Shown: positions 17,788 to 27,645, numbered from the stretch's first letter. The stretch is 63,297 nt of DNA from Alistipes sp. ZOR0009 (GCF_000798815.1 NZ_JTLD01000024.1:1-63297), one strand, 5' to 3'. Numbers and translations are program-made. Notes: a model not told the origin generated them from the sequence alone.

Positions 17788-17886
17788 GAGCGGCAAAATT
17801 TGGAGAAAAAGAAAATCAAGAATTCTCTTACGCGCCTATTGGATTTGCCAATAAATGACGTTTGAGAACATAAAGCATGCATCGAA

Positions 17887-18981
17887 ATGAAGAGAGTTAT
17901 GGTAGTAACCGGGGGAGGCGACTGTCCTGGTTTAAATGCGGTAATCCGCGGAATCGTTAAAAGAGCAGCACAAGAGAAAGATTGGGAAGTTGTAGGTTGC
18001 ATCCAAGCTTACGACGGAATTTTAAGAGAGCCAACTGAAATAAAAGTCCTTGACGAAAAATCTGTTGCAGGAATTCACGTTCAAGGAGGTACTATTATTG
18101 GCACAACCAATAAGGGAGGCCCCTTTGCTTGGCCTGTAAAGAATGCTGATGGAACTTACTCGTTCATCGACAGATCAGATGAAATGATCAGAAAGATTCA
18201 GTACCTTGGAATTGATGCTGTTATATCTATCGGTGGTGATGGATCTCAGAAAATTTCTCAATCCCTATTTGAAAAAGGGCTGAATGTAGTTGGTGTTCCA
18301 AAAACAATAGATAACGACCTATCGTCGACTGACTACACTTTTGGTTTTCAAACTGCCGTTCAAATTGCATCAGATGGCATCGATCGTCTTGTAACCACTG
18401 CGGCATCTCACAACCGTGTTCTTATCATGGAGGTTATGGGACGCAATGCAGGTTGGATTGCACTTCACGCAGCAATTGCAGGAGGAGCAGACGTGTGCTT
18501 GATTCCTGAAATTCCATACGATATTACCAAAGTTGCAGAGAAAATCAACTCTCGCTACAATAAGGGCAGAGGATTTGCCATTGCAGTAGTTGCTGAAGGT
18601 GCTCTTGCCAAGGATGGTACAATGGTTTACGAAAAGCCAGATGAAGTTGGCTACGAAAACCTTCGTTTAGGTGGCATTGCCTCAAAAATAATGAAAGAAC
18701 TAAAGGCTGCTGGAGTTGAAGCGGACATGAGAGAAACAGTTCTTGGACACCTTCAACGCGGAGGTAGCCCTGTTGCCTATGATCGTATTCTTGCAACTCA
18801 ATTCGGAGTAAAAGCATTTGAGCTTGTTCTTGAAGGCAAGTTTGGTGAAATGGTAGCTTACCGTCACCCTGAAATTATTGGCGTTCCATTCTTAGAGGCG
18901 GTAGATCGTCCTAACTTCGTTCAACCAGATAGCGCTTTGGTTTCTGCAGCAAAGGGAATTGGAATATCATTCGGAGATTAA
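17887..18981 (+). CDS. pfkA: 6-phosphofructokinase
   Basis: 364 residues. It phosphorylates fructose 6-phosphate to fructose 1,6-bisphosphate. Motifs: TGGGDCPGLNAVIRG (residues 8-22), ISIGGDGS (about 112-119), PKTIDNDLSSTDYTFGF (about 137-153), MEVMGRNAGWIA and the C-terminal LGHLQRGGSPVAYDR. The donor-site pair is Gly in GGDGS and Lys in PKTIDND. Gly at the first position argues for ATP rather than pyrophosphate, but the Lys is typical of PPi enzymes; this Gly/Lys mix is known from the so-called group III PFKs. Monocistronic with a bidirectional terminator. Confidence 0.93.
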   Translation: MKRVMVVTGGGDCPGLNAVIRGIVKRAAQEKDWEVVGCIQAYDGILREPTEIKVLDEKSVAGIHVQGGTIIGTTNKGGPFAWPVKNADGTYSFIDRSDEMIRKIQYLGIDAVISIGGDGSQKISQSLFEKGLNVVGVPKTIDNDLSSTDYTFGFQTAVQIASDGIDRLVTTAASHNRVLIMEVMGRNAGWIALHAAIAGGADVCLIPEIPYDITKVAEKINSRYNKGRGFAIAVVAEGALAKDGTMVYEKPDEVGYENLRLGGIASKIMKELKAAGVEADMRETVLGHLQRGGSPVAYDRILATQFGVKAFELVLEGKFGEMVAYRHPEIIGVPFLEAVDRPNFVQPDSALVSAAKGIGISFGD

Positions 18982-18995
18982 TTTAATCGCTTTAA

Positions 18996-19029
18996 TAAAA
19001 AAGAGGGACATTACAGTTCCTCTTTTTTT
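18996..19029 (+). terminator. Bidirectional terminator between pfkA and the DUF4954 gene
   Basis: AAAAAGAGGgAC/GTtCCTCTTTTTTT: flanking A and T runs serve both converging units. Confidence 0.85.
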
Positions 19030-19078
19030 ATGTCTATATCCCAAAAATTGGACACAGGCATTATCTTAAAATGAAAAT

Positions 19079-21247
19079 TTAAAAGACAAATATCCTGTCA
19101 ATATCAGAAAGCAACTCGTCATACTGCTTTATTGAGTAATCAATAAATTCGTTTTCATGCATTCCACCAAGAACCTGATCCATTTCTTCATCGTTATCAT
19201 ACAACATCTTACGGAATGGATCTTGATAGTCCTTTAGCCTCGATGCATAAATTTGTTTTTTTACATATTCAGCAAGCCCTTTACCGGCAACCGCTAAATT
19301 TTTAAGTATTTCTTCATCAACTCCTTTACCTGAAATCACCTCCAAAGCATATACGGCATGTAAAACTTTATCGTATAAGTAACTTGCATCCTGAGATCTA
19401 TACTCTTGATGAATTTGAGTCCAACTATCAAACTCTCGCTTCTTTATTCGACGTTTTAAATCTTCGACAAAAGAGCATTTTACAATCTGCCCACCTAGAT
19501 TAACCCAACATTTTTCAGCCTTATCTGAAGAAAGATTTAAAATAGTACGAATATTTAACCTATTCGTTTTTAGATATTCTAAAAATACATTTAAGGCATA
19601 GTATCTTACCATATCCTGATAAGCTGCAATTGCGAGCACTGGTTTTTTTATCAAGACATTACGTCTTGACGCTTCAAAGCCCAAGTTGTTTACTGTAATG
19701 GAGGTAGGATTGTAGCCATCTGCAATGGCAGCATCTGCCAATTTTTCAAAATTAGATGCATTAGCATCATTACCCTTAAACTCGATTGCAACTAGCTGCT
19801 TTAAACTGGAAATGGCATCTAGAATTTCCGAAACAGAGTCGGGAGCTAAGTAGTTGTATTCAAACTTTTGTTCTACAACCTTTCGATTATCTCGCTTTAC
19901 AAACTTCCATGTATTTCGCTCTATGGCATACATGTTATATCTCCACCAGTAAGCAGGAATTATCTCCAACCTATTTTCGGCTTCATTATTAGCAACAAGA
20001 GCAAAAGGATAGCGAATATCCAAAGAGTGTAGGTAGTTGGCTTTTGCCAAAATTGTAAAGGAAGCAAAACGGCTATTGTGCTTTAATGTCGTTGATAAAC
20101 CAGCCCAAAATCCCCTTTTCGCTGTGATTTCACCATCGTTTGCCCTTGATGTATGATTAGAGCCAATGGTTGCACCCGCTGCAATATTAGTTTGTCCAAA
20201 TATCGATGCGGCAATTAGGAACGAGTTATTATGATGCTGCTCGTGGCTTGGAAAAATTAAAGAGTTAAGCACTTCGCAGCACGAAATTGTAGAGTTTTCT
20301 CCCAAAAAAGAGTTTATCAATCGAGCTCCATACTTAAGTGATGAGTTAACTCCCATTACAAAACGAACAGCTTTGGCTCCATAAAAGACTTTACATCCGT
20401 AGCCAATTATTCCATTAACAAGTTCAACTCCTTCACCTATCTGAGTTGGACTATCATCGGAAGAGTTAATTGTTAAATTCTTCAGTTTATTAGCCCCTTT
20501 GATATAAGTTGAATCCCCAATATTTACATCTTTAATGCTTTTTGTGCTCTTAATAATACAACCTTTTCCTACCTTACCGTAAAATCCGCGTAATGAAGAG
20601 TAAGAGTTTTCTGTAATCTCCTTAAAACAACTCATCAACTCCTTATCATCACGATATTTAGACCAAAGGTAAGCATCACTTGTTAGCATACCATCAAAAG
20701 GTAATACTTTACGACCTCCATTTTCATTGCAGATTTCCATCCACAACCGCTTATCTTCTGTTTCTCCATCTTTAATAATTCCATTGCCAAACTTAGCCTT
20801 CGGAGAAACCTCCATCTCATTGATATTAAACAGCATCGTTTCGTCGTCAATAATATAATGAGAAAGATAACCGACATTGTGAATAGCAACATTATTCCCA
20901 ATATCGCTCGATATTATCATGGAGTTGTAAAGCCCTACAGGAAGCCTCAAATCGTGATACTCTAGGCACTGAGGCTCCAATTTTCCAATTCGAACAAGCC
21001 CAAAAAAGATGCAGTTCCTAACCAGACCAGGATTAAAAGGAGCATCAACAAGCACCGTATCCCAATTATCAGACATGTTTCCGTTTCGAACTAACATATC
21101 TACTTCCTGCCCCGTAAGCTTTCGGAAACCATTCTTTGGCTTTTGCTGATAGCGTATATAGTATTCATCCTTCCCTTCTGGGAGATGTTCTCTCTCTATA
21201 AAGTCGTAGCCCAAAAGCTGCGCATCAAATCTCTTAATGAATCCCAT
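19079..21247 (-). CDS. DUF4954 family protein with left-handed beta-helix repeats
   Basis: 722 residues, recognised as DUF4954, a Bacteroidetes/spirochaete family of unknown function. From about residue 100 to 400 it has hexapeptide-like turns (IISSDIGNNVAIHNVG, GKVGKGCIIKSTKSIKDVNI, ATIGSNHTS, AKRGFWAGLSTTLKHNS) forming a left-handed beta-helix as in GlmU and LpxA-type acyltransferases. The C-terminal 300 residues are helical. No signal peptide. It starts 1 bp after the glmS stop, so the two are cotranscribed and probably translationally linked, which suggests a role near amino-sugar nucleotide metabolism; the substrate is unknown. Confidence 0.9.
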   Translation of the reverse strand: MGFIKRFDAQLLGYDFIEREHLPEGKDEYYIRYQQKPKNGFRKLTGQEVDMLVRNGNMSDNWDTVLVDAPFNPGLVRNCIFFGLVRIGKLEPQCLEYHDLRLPVGLYNSMIISSDIGNNVAIHNVGYLSHYIIDDETMLFNINEMEVSPKAKFGNGIIKDGETEDKRLWMEICNENGGRKVLPFDGMLTSDAYLWSKYRDDKELMSCFKEITENSYSSLRGFYGKVGKGCIIKSTKSIKDVNIGDSTYIKGANKLKNLTINSSDDSPTQIGEGVELVNGIIGYGCKVFYGAKAVRFVMGVNSSLKYGARLINSFLGENSTISCCEVLNSLIFPSHEQHHNNSFLIAASIFGQTNIAAGATIGSNHTSRANDGEITAKRGFWAGLSTTLKHNSRFASFTILAKANYLHSLDIRYPFALVANNEAENRLEIIPAYWWRYNMYAIERNTWKFVKRDNRKVVEQKFEYNYLAPDSVSEILDAISSLKQLVAIEFKGNDANASNFEKLADAAIADGYNPTSITVNNLGFEASRRNVLIKKPVLAIAAYQDMVRYYALNVFLEYLKTNRLNIRTILNLSSDKAEKCWVNLGGQIVKCSFVEDLKRRIKKREFDSWTQIHQEYRSQDASYLYDKVLHAVYALEVISGKGVDEEILKNLAVAGKGLAEYVKKQIYASRLKDYQDPFRKMLYDNDEEMDQVLGGMHENEFIDYSIKQYDELLSDIDRIFVF

Positions 21248-21248
21248 T

Positions 21249-23087
21249 TTACTCTACAGTTACAGATTTTGCGAGATTTCGTGGCTGATCAATATTGCAA
21301 TCACGTAATTTAGCAACCTGATAGGCTAAAAGTTGAAGAGGTATAATGTTGAGTATTGGAGTAAACAGCTTATCCGTTTCAGGAATTTCAATAGTATAAT
21401 CCGCCATTTCAGAAATGGTTCTATCTCCCTTGGTTACAATTGCGATAACCTTCCCTGACCGAGATTTAACTTCTTGAATATTCGAAACTATTTTTTCATA
21501 AGTTTTATCTTTTGGAGCTATAAAAACAACAAACATATTTTCATCAATAAGAGCTATCGGACCGTGCTTCATCTCGGCAGCAGGATACCCTTCTGCATGT
21601 ATATAAGTAATTTCCTTTAACTTAAGAGCTCCTTCTAATGCGATAGGATAGTTTAATCCTCGTCCAAGGTAGATCATGCTAGATGCATTCTTGCAAGCTG
21701 CAGAAACTCGTTCAACAGCGGAATAAGAACTCTTCAAAGCTTCCTCTATTTTAGAGGAAATTTGTGTTAACTCGTGAACTAAGTACTTATACTTTGTATA
21801 ATCAATATTGCCTTTCTCTTTTGCAATAAGCAGTGCTAACATATAAATTATTGCAAGCTGCCCCGTAAAAGCTTTCGTACTTGCCACCCCAATTTCTACA
21901 CCAACATGCGTGTAAATGCCAGCATCTGTCATGCGAGCAATTGATGATCCAACAACATTACAAATACCTAAAACTTTAGCACCCTTTGCTTTCGCCTTTT
22001 CGAGCGCCACAATTGTATCTGCAGTTTCACCCGATTGCGAGATTCCCAAAACAACCGTTTGATCATCAATTACAACCTTACGGTAACGAAATTCAGAAGC
22101 AAAATCAACATCCGTAGGGATACCTGCCAAATCTTCAAACAGGTACTTAGCAACAAGAGCAGCATGGTAAGAGGTACCACATGCAATAATCATTATTCGC
22201 CTTGCCGATCGAATATCGTCAATATAATCTCTAATTCCACCTAACTTAATAATAGATTCATCAGCCTTTACCCTACCACGTAAGCAATCATGAAAAGTTC
22301 GAGGTTGCTCCATGATCTCTTTCAACATAAAATGCTCAAAACCACCTTTCTCAATGCTAGCAAGCTCAAAATCGAGTTCTTTCACATAAGGCTCTAACAC
22401 ATTATTATTTAGATCAACTAACTTATAGTCCACGCCATTAACAACAACCATCTCATTATCTTTAGGGTAGATAACTTTTGATGTATACTCTACTATTGGA
22501 GTAATGTCAGATGCTAGAATAAATTCGCCCTCTCCAATACCTACAGCCAGAGGGCTACCTCGGCGTGCAGCAACTAGAACTGTTGGTTCGTTTGTTGTGA
22601 TTACGGCAATTGCAAAGGCACCAACTACACGAGTAAGCGCAACTCTAACAGCCTCCTCCAAGTCGCACTTTAGCTGATTTCTAATATCTTCGATAAAATG
22701 AACCAGAACCTCTGTATCTGTTTCGCTTTTAAAAATATGCCCTTTTGCTTCTAAATCAGACTTTAAAGTCAAATAATTTTCAATAATTCCATTGTGAACA
22801 AGAGCAATAGTTCCATCACCTGAAGTGTGAGGGTGAGAGTTAGCATCGCTGGGAATTCCATGTGTAGCCCATCTTGTATGACCGATTCCAACATGGCCAT
22901 TCAAATTTGTATTCTCGGCATACTCCTCAAGATTAACAACCTTTCCCTTCTTTTTTACAACATTTAGACCTCCATTAATAAGAGCAATTCCAGCACTATC
23001 ATAACCTCTATACTCTAATCTCTTCAAACCCTTTATGATGACAGGATATGCCTCCTGATGACCTACATATGCAACGATTCCACACAT
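21249..23087 (-). CDS. glmS: Glutamine-fructose-6-phosphate aminotransferase (isomerizing)
   Basis: 612 residues, full length. It makes glucosamine 6-phosphate from fructose 6-phosphate and glutamine, the first step toward UDP-GlcNAc. The N-terminal glutaminase has Cys2 as nucleophile (MCGIVAYVG), LEYRGYDSAG, GHTRWATHG and HNGIIENY. The two SIS domains follow at about 290-430 and 460-605 (GISQSGETADT, ACGTSYHAALVAK, AEMKHGPIAL), ending in the typical NLAKSVTVE. Leads a two-gene operon with DUF4954. No glmS ribozyme was recognised in the leader. Confidence 0.98.
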   Translation of the reverse strand: MCGIVAYVGHQEAYPVIIKGLKRLEYRGYDSAGIALINGGLNVVKKKGKVVNLEEYAENTNLNGHVGIGHTRWATHGIPSDANSHPHTSGDGTIALVHNGIIENYLTLKSDLEAKGHIFKSETDTEVLVHFIEDIRNQLKCDLEEAVRVALTRVVGAFAIAVITTNEPTVLVAARRGSPLAVGIGEGEFILASDITPIVEYTSKVIYPKDNEMVVVNGVDYKLVDLNNNVLEPYVKELDFELASIEKGGFEHFMLKEIMEQPRTFHDCLRGRVKADESIIKLGGIRDYIDDIRSARRIMIIACGTSYHAALVAKYLFEDLAGIPTDVDFASEFRYRKVVIDDQTVVLGISQSGETADTIVALEKAKAKGAKVLGICNVVGSSIARMTDAGIYTHVGVEIGVASTKAFTGQLAIIYMLALLIAKEKGNIDYTKYKYLVHELTQISSKIEEALKSSYSAVERVSAACKNASSMIYLGRGLNYPIALEGALKLKEITYIHAEGYPAAEMKHGPIALIDENMFVVFIAPKDKTYEKIVSNIQEVKSRSGKVIAIVTKGDRTISEMADYTIEIPETDKLFTPILNIIPLQLLAYQVAKLRDCNIDQPRNLAKSVTVE

Positions 23088-23152
23088 AATACTTATCCTC
23101 TTGGTTTGTTTAACTGTGTTTTCTGTATTTTACAAGACAAAAATAGGACATT

Positions 23153-23160
23153 CAAAGTTA
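23153..23160 (-). promoter_or_regulatory. -7 promoter box for glmS
   Basis: Minus strand TAACTTTG matches TAnnTTTG and lies about 66 bp upstream of the glmS ATG. The -33 element is not obvious. Confidence 0.4.
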
Positions 23161-23240
23161 AAACAAGGATAATTCATGATTTTTTGTGCAATAAATTGCA
23201 TTCAATTAATACATATCCTATGAATCAACAATATATAAAC

Positions 23241-23269
23241 AAAAAAGGCTACCCGAAGGTAACCTTTTG
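23241..23269 (-). terminator. Terminator after fbaA
   Basis: AAAGGcTACC/GGTAaCCTTTT with a CGAA loop; T-run on the minus-strand side. Confidence 0.85.
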
Positions 23270-23288
23270 AATATAAATAAAGCTATAA

Positions 23289-24362
23289 CTAGCCTAAAAC
23301 GTTGATTGCATTAAGATCAGCAAAAGATTCTTTCAAACGCGCAATTACAGATTCTTCGCCTTTACGTAACCAAACGCGAGGATCGTAGTATTTCTTATTT
23401 GGAGCATCTTCGCCTTCTGGATTGCCAAGTTGTCCCTGTAGGTAAGCTTCCTTAGCAACATAGTACTTACGAATTCCATCCCAGAATGCCCATTGGATAT
23501 CAGTATCAAGGTTCATCTTGATAACACCATATCCTATTGCCTCATGAATTTTAGACTTTTCAGATCCTGATCCTCCGTGGAATACAAAATCGACAGGCTT
23601 TGCTGCGGTATTGTACTTTGCCTGAATGTACTCTTGAGAAGCCTTCAATATTTCTGGGCTAAGAACTACGTTACCAGGCTTATAAACACCGTGTACGTTA
23701 CCAAATGAGGCTGCTATTGTGAAACGAGGGCTAATTTTGCTTAACTCTTCGTAGGCATAAGCAACTTCTTCTGGCTGAGTGTAAAGCTTAGAAACGTCTA
23801 CATGAGAATTGTCAACACCATCCTCTTCACCACCAGTTACGCCAAGTTCAATTTCTAGCGTCATCCCCATCTTAGCCATACGAGCAAGGTACTTCTTAGA
23901 TAGTTCAATGTTTTCGGTTAGCGACTCTTCTGAAAAGTCTAGCATGTGAGAGCTAAACAAAGGTTTACCCTTTTCAGCAAAGAATTTTTCACCTGCATCC
24001 AAAAGGCCATCAATCCAAGGAAGAAGCTTAACGGCAGCATGATCGGTGTGCAGAATTACAGGAATTCCATAAGATTCAGCCACGTTATGAACGTGAAGTG
24101 CGGCAGAAATAGCCCCTGCAATAGCGGACTTCTGTCCATCGTTGCTAAGACCTTTACCTGCAAAGAAAGAAGCACCTCCGTTTGAAACTTGTACAATCAC
24201 AGGAGAATTTACCTCACGAGCTGCCTCAAGAACAGCGTTAACAGTATCAGTTCCAGTTACGTTAACAGCAGGAATAGCGAATCCTTTTTCCTTTGCGTAA
24301 GCATAAAGCTCTTGAACTGCATCGCCCCAGATAACACCGGGCTGAGGTTTGAAATTAGCCAT
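23289..24362 (-). CDS. fbaA: Class II fructose-bisphosphate aldolase
   Basis: 357 residues, class IIA length. It cleaves fructose 1,6-bisphosphate to DHAP and glyceraldehyde 3-phosphate with a zinc ion. Zn and catalytic residues are visible in VILHTDHAAVK (about residues 102-112, the His/Asp pair), LEIELGVTGGEEDGV (about 170-184), NVHGVYKPG (the Zn-binding His) and VFHGGSGSEKSKI (about 262-274). Monocistronic with a terminator and a well-spaced promoter upstream. Confidence 0.97.
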   Translation of the reverse strand: MANFKPQPGVIWGDAVQELYAYAKEKGFAIPAVNVTGTDTVNAVLEAAREVNSPVIVQVSNGGASFFAGKGLSNDGQKSAIAGAISAALHVHNVAESYGIPVILHTDHAAVKLLPWIDGLLDAGEKFFAEKGKPLFSSHMLDFSEESLTENIELSKKYLARMAKMGMTLEIELGVTGGEEDGVDNSHVDVSKLYTQPEEVAYAYEELSKISPRFTIAASFGNVHGVYKPGNVVLSPEILKASQEYIQAKYNTAAKPVDFVFHGGSGSEKSKIHEAIGYGVIKMNLDTDIQWAFWDGIRKYYVAKEAYLQGQLGNPEGEDAPNKKYYDPRVWLRKGEESVIARLKESFADLNAINVLG

Positions 24363-24446
24363 AATGGAATTATTTTGATGTAATAAAAATTGCGTTCAAC
24401 TTAACCAGCGCAATACTTGCTTTTTTACACACTACGCTTCAATTTC

Positions 24447-24478
24447 CAAAGGTATAACTCTACAACTATGTAAACAAA
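24447..24478 (-). promoter_or_regulatory. Promoter of fbaA
   Basis: On the minus strand TTTG (plus 24475-24478), a 20-bp spacer, then TACCTTTG (24447-24454). This matches the Bacteroidetes TTTG / TAnnTTTG promoter with good spacing; the leader is about 80 nt. Confidence 0.7.
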
Positions 24479-24605
24479 TCTATTACCACAAATTTAAGCC
24501 TTCTGCTAAAATGCGCATAAATAAGCAATAAAATTAGCCCTTTTTTACTAACTTTTCCTGAACCTAGTTTGTTAAATACTATATACAAAACAAATCACCC
24601 AGCCA

Positions 24606-25727
24606 ATGTCCGATAAAAGAAGAAAACCGGTAATATATATTTTACTTATAGCAAGCTTTATATCTATTTTTCCATTTACAGCACTACCTGTAGATTCGTT
24701 AAAGGTAAATAGAGCGAGATTAAATATCACCCTATTCTCAGGATACTTATGGGCTCATCATACTAAAATGGAAGCCATGTACGAACGTAAACTTTGGGGA
24801 CTTGAAGCTGCCTACGCCATAAAAACAGACGGACAAAAAAACTGGGAAGGCTACTACAACTATCCAGAGTATGGAATAGCATTTAGCTTCTACGATTTAG
24901 GTAGCCCCAACTACATGGGTAAAGCATATGCGCTTCAGCCTTACATTGCCTTCCCCCTATTATCACCTCAGAAATGGGGAAATATCTACCTCAAAGCTGC
25001 AATAGGTGCTGCGTATGTAACAAAGCCTTGGGATAGGCTATCCAACTATAAAAATGTAGGCATTGGTTCGCACTTTAATGCAGCGGCCAAATTTGAACTC
25101 CGTTCTAGCATAAAAGTGAGTAGACACACCTTAATCAACTTAGGATTAGCCTTTTCCCACATGTCTAATGGATCCACCAATAACCCAAATGCAGGAATAA
25201 ACATGCCAAATATAAACGTTGGAACTACCTACAACTTCTCTAAAGGGCGGAGCTTCTTGCCTTACAAAAAATTAAACTACAGCCATAAAATATCATTCTC
25301 CACTTTTTTTAGCTTTAGTTCAAAAGATGTTTTTCCTGATGGCGTTGGACATTATCCGGTTTATACTCTTAGCAATGAGCTGTACAAGCCGCTAAACCTA
25401 CATACTGGGATTACTGCAAACTGGGATATAATACTTGACGAGTCGCATTGGAAACTTGCAAGAATAAATGGAGACAATGTTTCAAAATTTGAAATGATAA
25501 AAACGGGAGTAACCGTTGGCTACCTTATGAGGTACAGCAAGTTTAGCACAAGCATCCAAATGGGGACCAACCTTTACTCGTACTATAAAACAGCAGGAAC
25601 TATCTACCAGCGTCTGGGATTAAGATACGAAGTATTTCCGAGAACAAATCTACAAGTTGCGTTAAGAACCAACTGGTTTAATGCAGATTGTATTGAATTT
25701 GGAGTTGGATACAAATTTATTCAATGA
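24606..25727 (+). CDS. PagL-like lipid A deacylase / acyloxyacyl hydrolase family protein
   Basis: 373 residues. A hydrophobic stretch at about residues 9-28 (VIYILLIASFISIFPFTALP) is a signal peptide. The rest consists of amphipathic strands of an outer-membrane barrel. The PagL-type catalytic segment LAFSHMSNGSTNNPNAGIN (about 185-203) contains the HxSN motif, whose His and Ser belong to the catalytic triad that removes the 3-O acyl chain of lipid A. The protein is longer than proteobacterial PagL (about 185 residues): a C-terminal barrel extension follows, as in Bacteroidetes homologues. It overlaps the next gene by 4 bp (ATGA). Confidence 0.8.
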   Translation: MSDKRRKPVIYILLIASFISIFPFTALPVDSLKVNRARLNITLFSGYLWAHHTKMEAMYERKLWGLEAAYAIKTDGQKNWEGYYNYPEYGIAFSFYDLGSPNYMGKAYALQPYIAFPLLSPQKWGNIYLKAAIGAAYVTKPWDRLSNYKNVGIGSHFNAAAKFELRSSIKVSRHTLINLGLAFSHMSNGSTNNPNAGINMPNINVGTTYNFSKGRSFLPYKKLNYSHKISFSTFFSFSSKDVFPDGVGHYPVYTLSNELYKPLNLHTGITANWDIILDESHWKLARINGDNVSKFEMIKTGVTVGYLMRYSKFSTSIQMGTNLYSYYKTAGTIYQRLGLRYEVFPRTNLQVALRTNWFNADCIEFGVGYKFIQ

Positions 25728-26458
25728 TGAAAAGAATTTACATATTACCAGTAATTGTGCTCCTCTGTAGCTGTAACAGTCCTGATGCATGGGACATCCT
25801 TAAGCCTGTAGGACACACGAAAACCGTTTCGCGAGAGCTTAACGATTTCAAAGAGATAAGGATACTCGAAAACGTTGAATTTAAAATAGTAGTTCAAGAT
25901 ACCGCTTCGAGAGCTATTGTTTCGGCAGGAAAAAACATCCTCCCCAAAATTAAAACGGATGTTTACAATGGGACACTTACAGTAAAAGACAAAAACGGAT
26001 ATGATTTTGTAAGAAGTTCTTCGCGAGTAACCAGAATGGAGATCTACACAAAGCAGCTAAACAAGCTAGAAACATCAACAGGCCGCAACTTTTACATATT
26101 AAGCAGCCACATATCCGACTCGTTAAGCATTTTGCTGCCACAATGCTCTGGAGATATGTCTGCGTCGATCAGTACAAATAAACTTAACCTCATACTTCGC
26201 GAATCGACCAGCAAGGTGGAAATTGTTGGGAGAGCCGACACCCTTTACTACAATGCAGGCCAATCGTTTGGCCCCATACTGCTATCACAACTAGAGGTAA
26301 AAAAAGGTACAATCGTTCAAAGTGGAAGTAACAACTTAGAGATCTACGTAACCGATTCTCTAAACGTTAGCATTAGCGGAATGGGAAATGTATACTACAG
26401 AGGAAATCCTCTGATAAAAAGTAAAATAACGGGAAAAGGGAAGCTTATAAAAATGTAA
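25724..26458 (+). CDS. GIN-domain (DUF2807) lipoprotein
   Basis: 244 residues with a lipoprotein signal: IVLLCSC, Cys about residue 17. The rest is a DUF2807 / putative auto-transporter adhesin head (GIN) domain: short repeating strands forming a beta-helix, beginning RELNDFKEIRILENVEFKIVV and ending SISGMGNVYYRGNPLIKSKITGKGKLIKM, typical of the family. Found across Bacteroidetes; function unknown, presumed envelope or surface. Translationally coupled to the PagL-like gene by ATGA and ended by a terminator, so the two act in one envelope unit. Confidence 0.88.
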   Translation: MMKRIYILPVIVLLCSCNSPDAWDILKPVGHTKTVSRELNDFKEIRILENVEFKIVVQDTASRAIVSAGKNILPKIKTDVYNGTLTVKDKNGYDFVRSSSRVTRMEIYTKQLNKLETSTGRNFYILSSHISDSLSILLPQCSGDMSASISTNKLNLILRESTSKVEIVGRADTLYYNAGQSFGPILLSQLEVKKGTIVQSGSNNLEIYVTDSLNVSISGMGNVYYRGNPLIKSKITGKGKLIKM

Positions 26459-26484
26459 GAGCCCTCAATCGAGGGCTCTTGTTC
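26458..26484 (+). terminator. Terminator after the PagL-like/GIN operon
   Basis: Perfect stem AGAGCCCTC/GAGGGCTCT with AATC loop and trailing T-rich sequence; it may also serve the converging minus-strand gene. Confidence 0.85.
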
Positions 26485-26490
26485 CTATTT

Positions 26491-27645
26491 TTAGAATGTG
26501 ATAAACATAGATAAAAGGACATGCAGCCAGTGAGCAAATACCCCAGCACAAAGGCCGCCTATCGTTTGAGCCACCAAACCCTTAGAGAGCAGTCCTCGAT
26601 AACCGATAGAGTCGTACATGGCCGTATAGGTACTTAGAAATCCGCTCCAGCACATACCCATCGCAGTAAAAACAGCAACCACACCTCCGTCTATAAATCC
26701 AGCCGAAATAAACTGCTTCATAAGACCAAGAGCGGCACCAACAGCACCTAGTGAGGTGATCGGGAATGCTATTAACTCGGGATGCTTAAAGCCAAAGAAG
26801 AAATCGAAAAACCAGCTAACTTGTCCAGCTAACCAAGGCAATACCCTCACCCCTTCGTAGGCCAACCCCTGATAGCCTGCTGCGGGATTTGCAGGTCCAA
26901 AGGTAAGAATCATCACCAAGGTAGAGATAATTAGTACACCTGGGATAATAGCCAAACCTAGCTCAACACCTGTTTTTCCTCCATCCAAAATCGAGTTTAA
27001 GAAGCGAAGGAAAAGGCTACCTTCCGTTTTAAAAGATATTTTCTCGGCGCTTCCGCCGCTTGGTTTGGCCTCGCGTAGGTAGGGGCTATTCTTTATGCTC
27101 CGCTGCATTAACCGAGTGGAGATCATCCCTCCAAAGCCTGCTCCAATAATTCCAACAACTGCCGACGTAAAATACCCCAAGCTAGCCATGAATGTTACCA
27201 CAACCAATCCCATTCCAAATGCGGTACCAAAATTTGTAAGGGATACCAGCTGGTGAGGTTTAAAATATTGGTTGAAGTTTTTATCCTTTAGCAGGCCAAT
27301 AATTGCAGGATTATCAGAAAAGAAAGTCATAATACCACCTAGAGCGGCAACACCTGGAAGCCGGTAGATTGGTCCCATTAAAGGTTTGAAGATATACTCC
27401 AGAAGACGTATTACCCCAAACTCTATGAGCAAACGACTTAATGCACCCGATAGTACGGTAATTGCCATGATGTAGAGCACCGTTTTAAGCAGCAAATCAT
27501 ACGCCGTTGCCATTATCGTATTTATAAGGTTTGCCGTTCCCATTCGGCCTCCCAAAAAGCCAAAGAAGATAAAGAAAACCAACAAAAACGCTCCTGCTTC
27601 AATTCTCCGCCGAGTAAGAAACTGTAAACGCAGATATTTTTTCAT
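26491..27645 (-). CDS. Gate-domain (nucleoside recognition) membrane protein, CD0519/CD1768-like
   Basis: About 384 residues from the ATG at 27645; a 17-codon upstream extension begins with GTG and is less likely. About nine hydrophobic helices. The conserved FFSDNPAIIGLLKD (about 105-118), the NFGTAFGMGLVVV and the GFKHPELIAFPITSLGAVGAALG segments match the nucleoside-recognition (Gate) fold seen in SpmA/SpmB and CD0519/CD1768-type proteins. Function is unknown; a transporter or a gate for small molecules is possible. Monocistronic. Confidence 0.8.
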   Translation of the reverse strand: MKKYLRLQFLTRRRIEAGAFLLVFFIFFGFLGGRMGTANLINTIMATAYDLLLKTVLYIMAITVLSGALSRLLIEFGVIRLLEYIFKPLMGPIYRLPGVAALGGIMTFFSDNPAIIGLLKDKNFNQYFKPHQLVSLTNFGTAFGMGLVVVTFMASLGYFTSAVVGIIGAGFGGMISTRLMQRSIKNSPYLREAKPSGGSAEKISFKTEGSLFLRFLNSILDGGKTGVELGLAIIPGVLIISTLVMILTFGPANPAAGYQGLAYEGVRVLPWLAGQVSWFFDFFFGFKHPELIAFPITSLGAVGAALGLMKQFISAGFIDGGVVAVFTAMGMCWSGFLSTYTAMYDSIGYRGLLSKGLVAQTIGGLCAGVFAHWLHVLLSMFITF

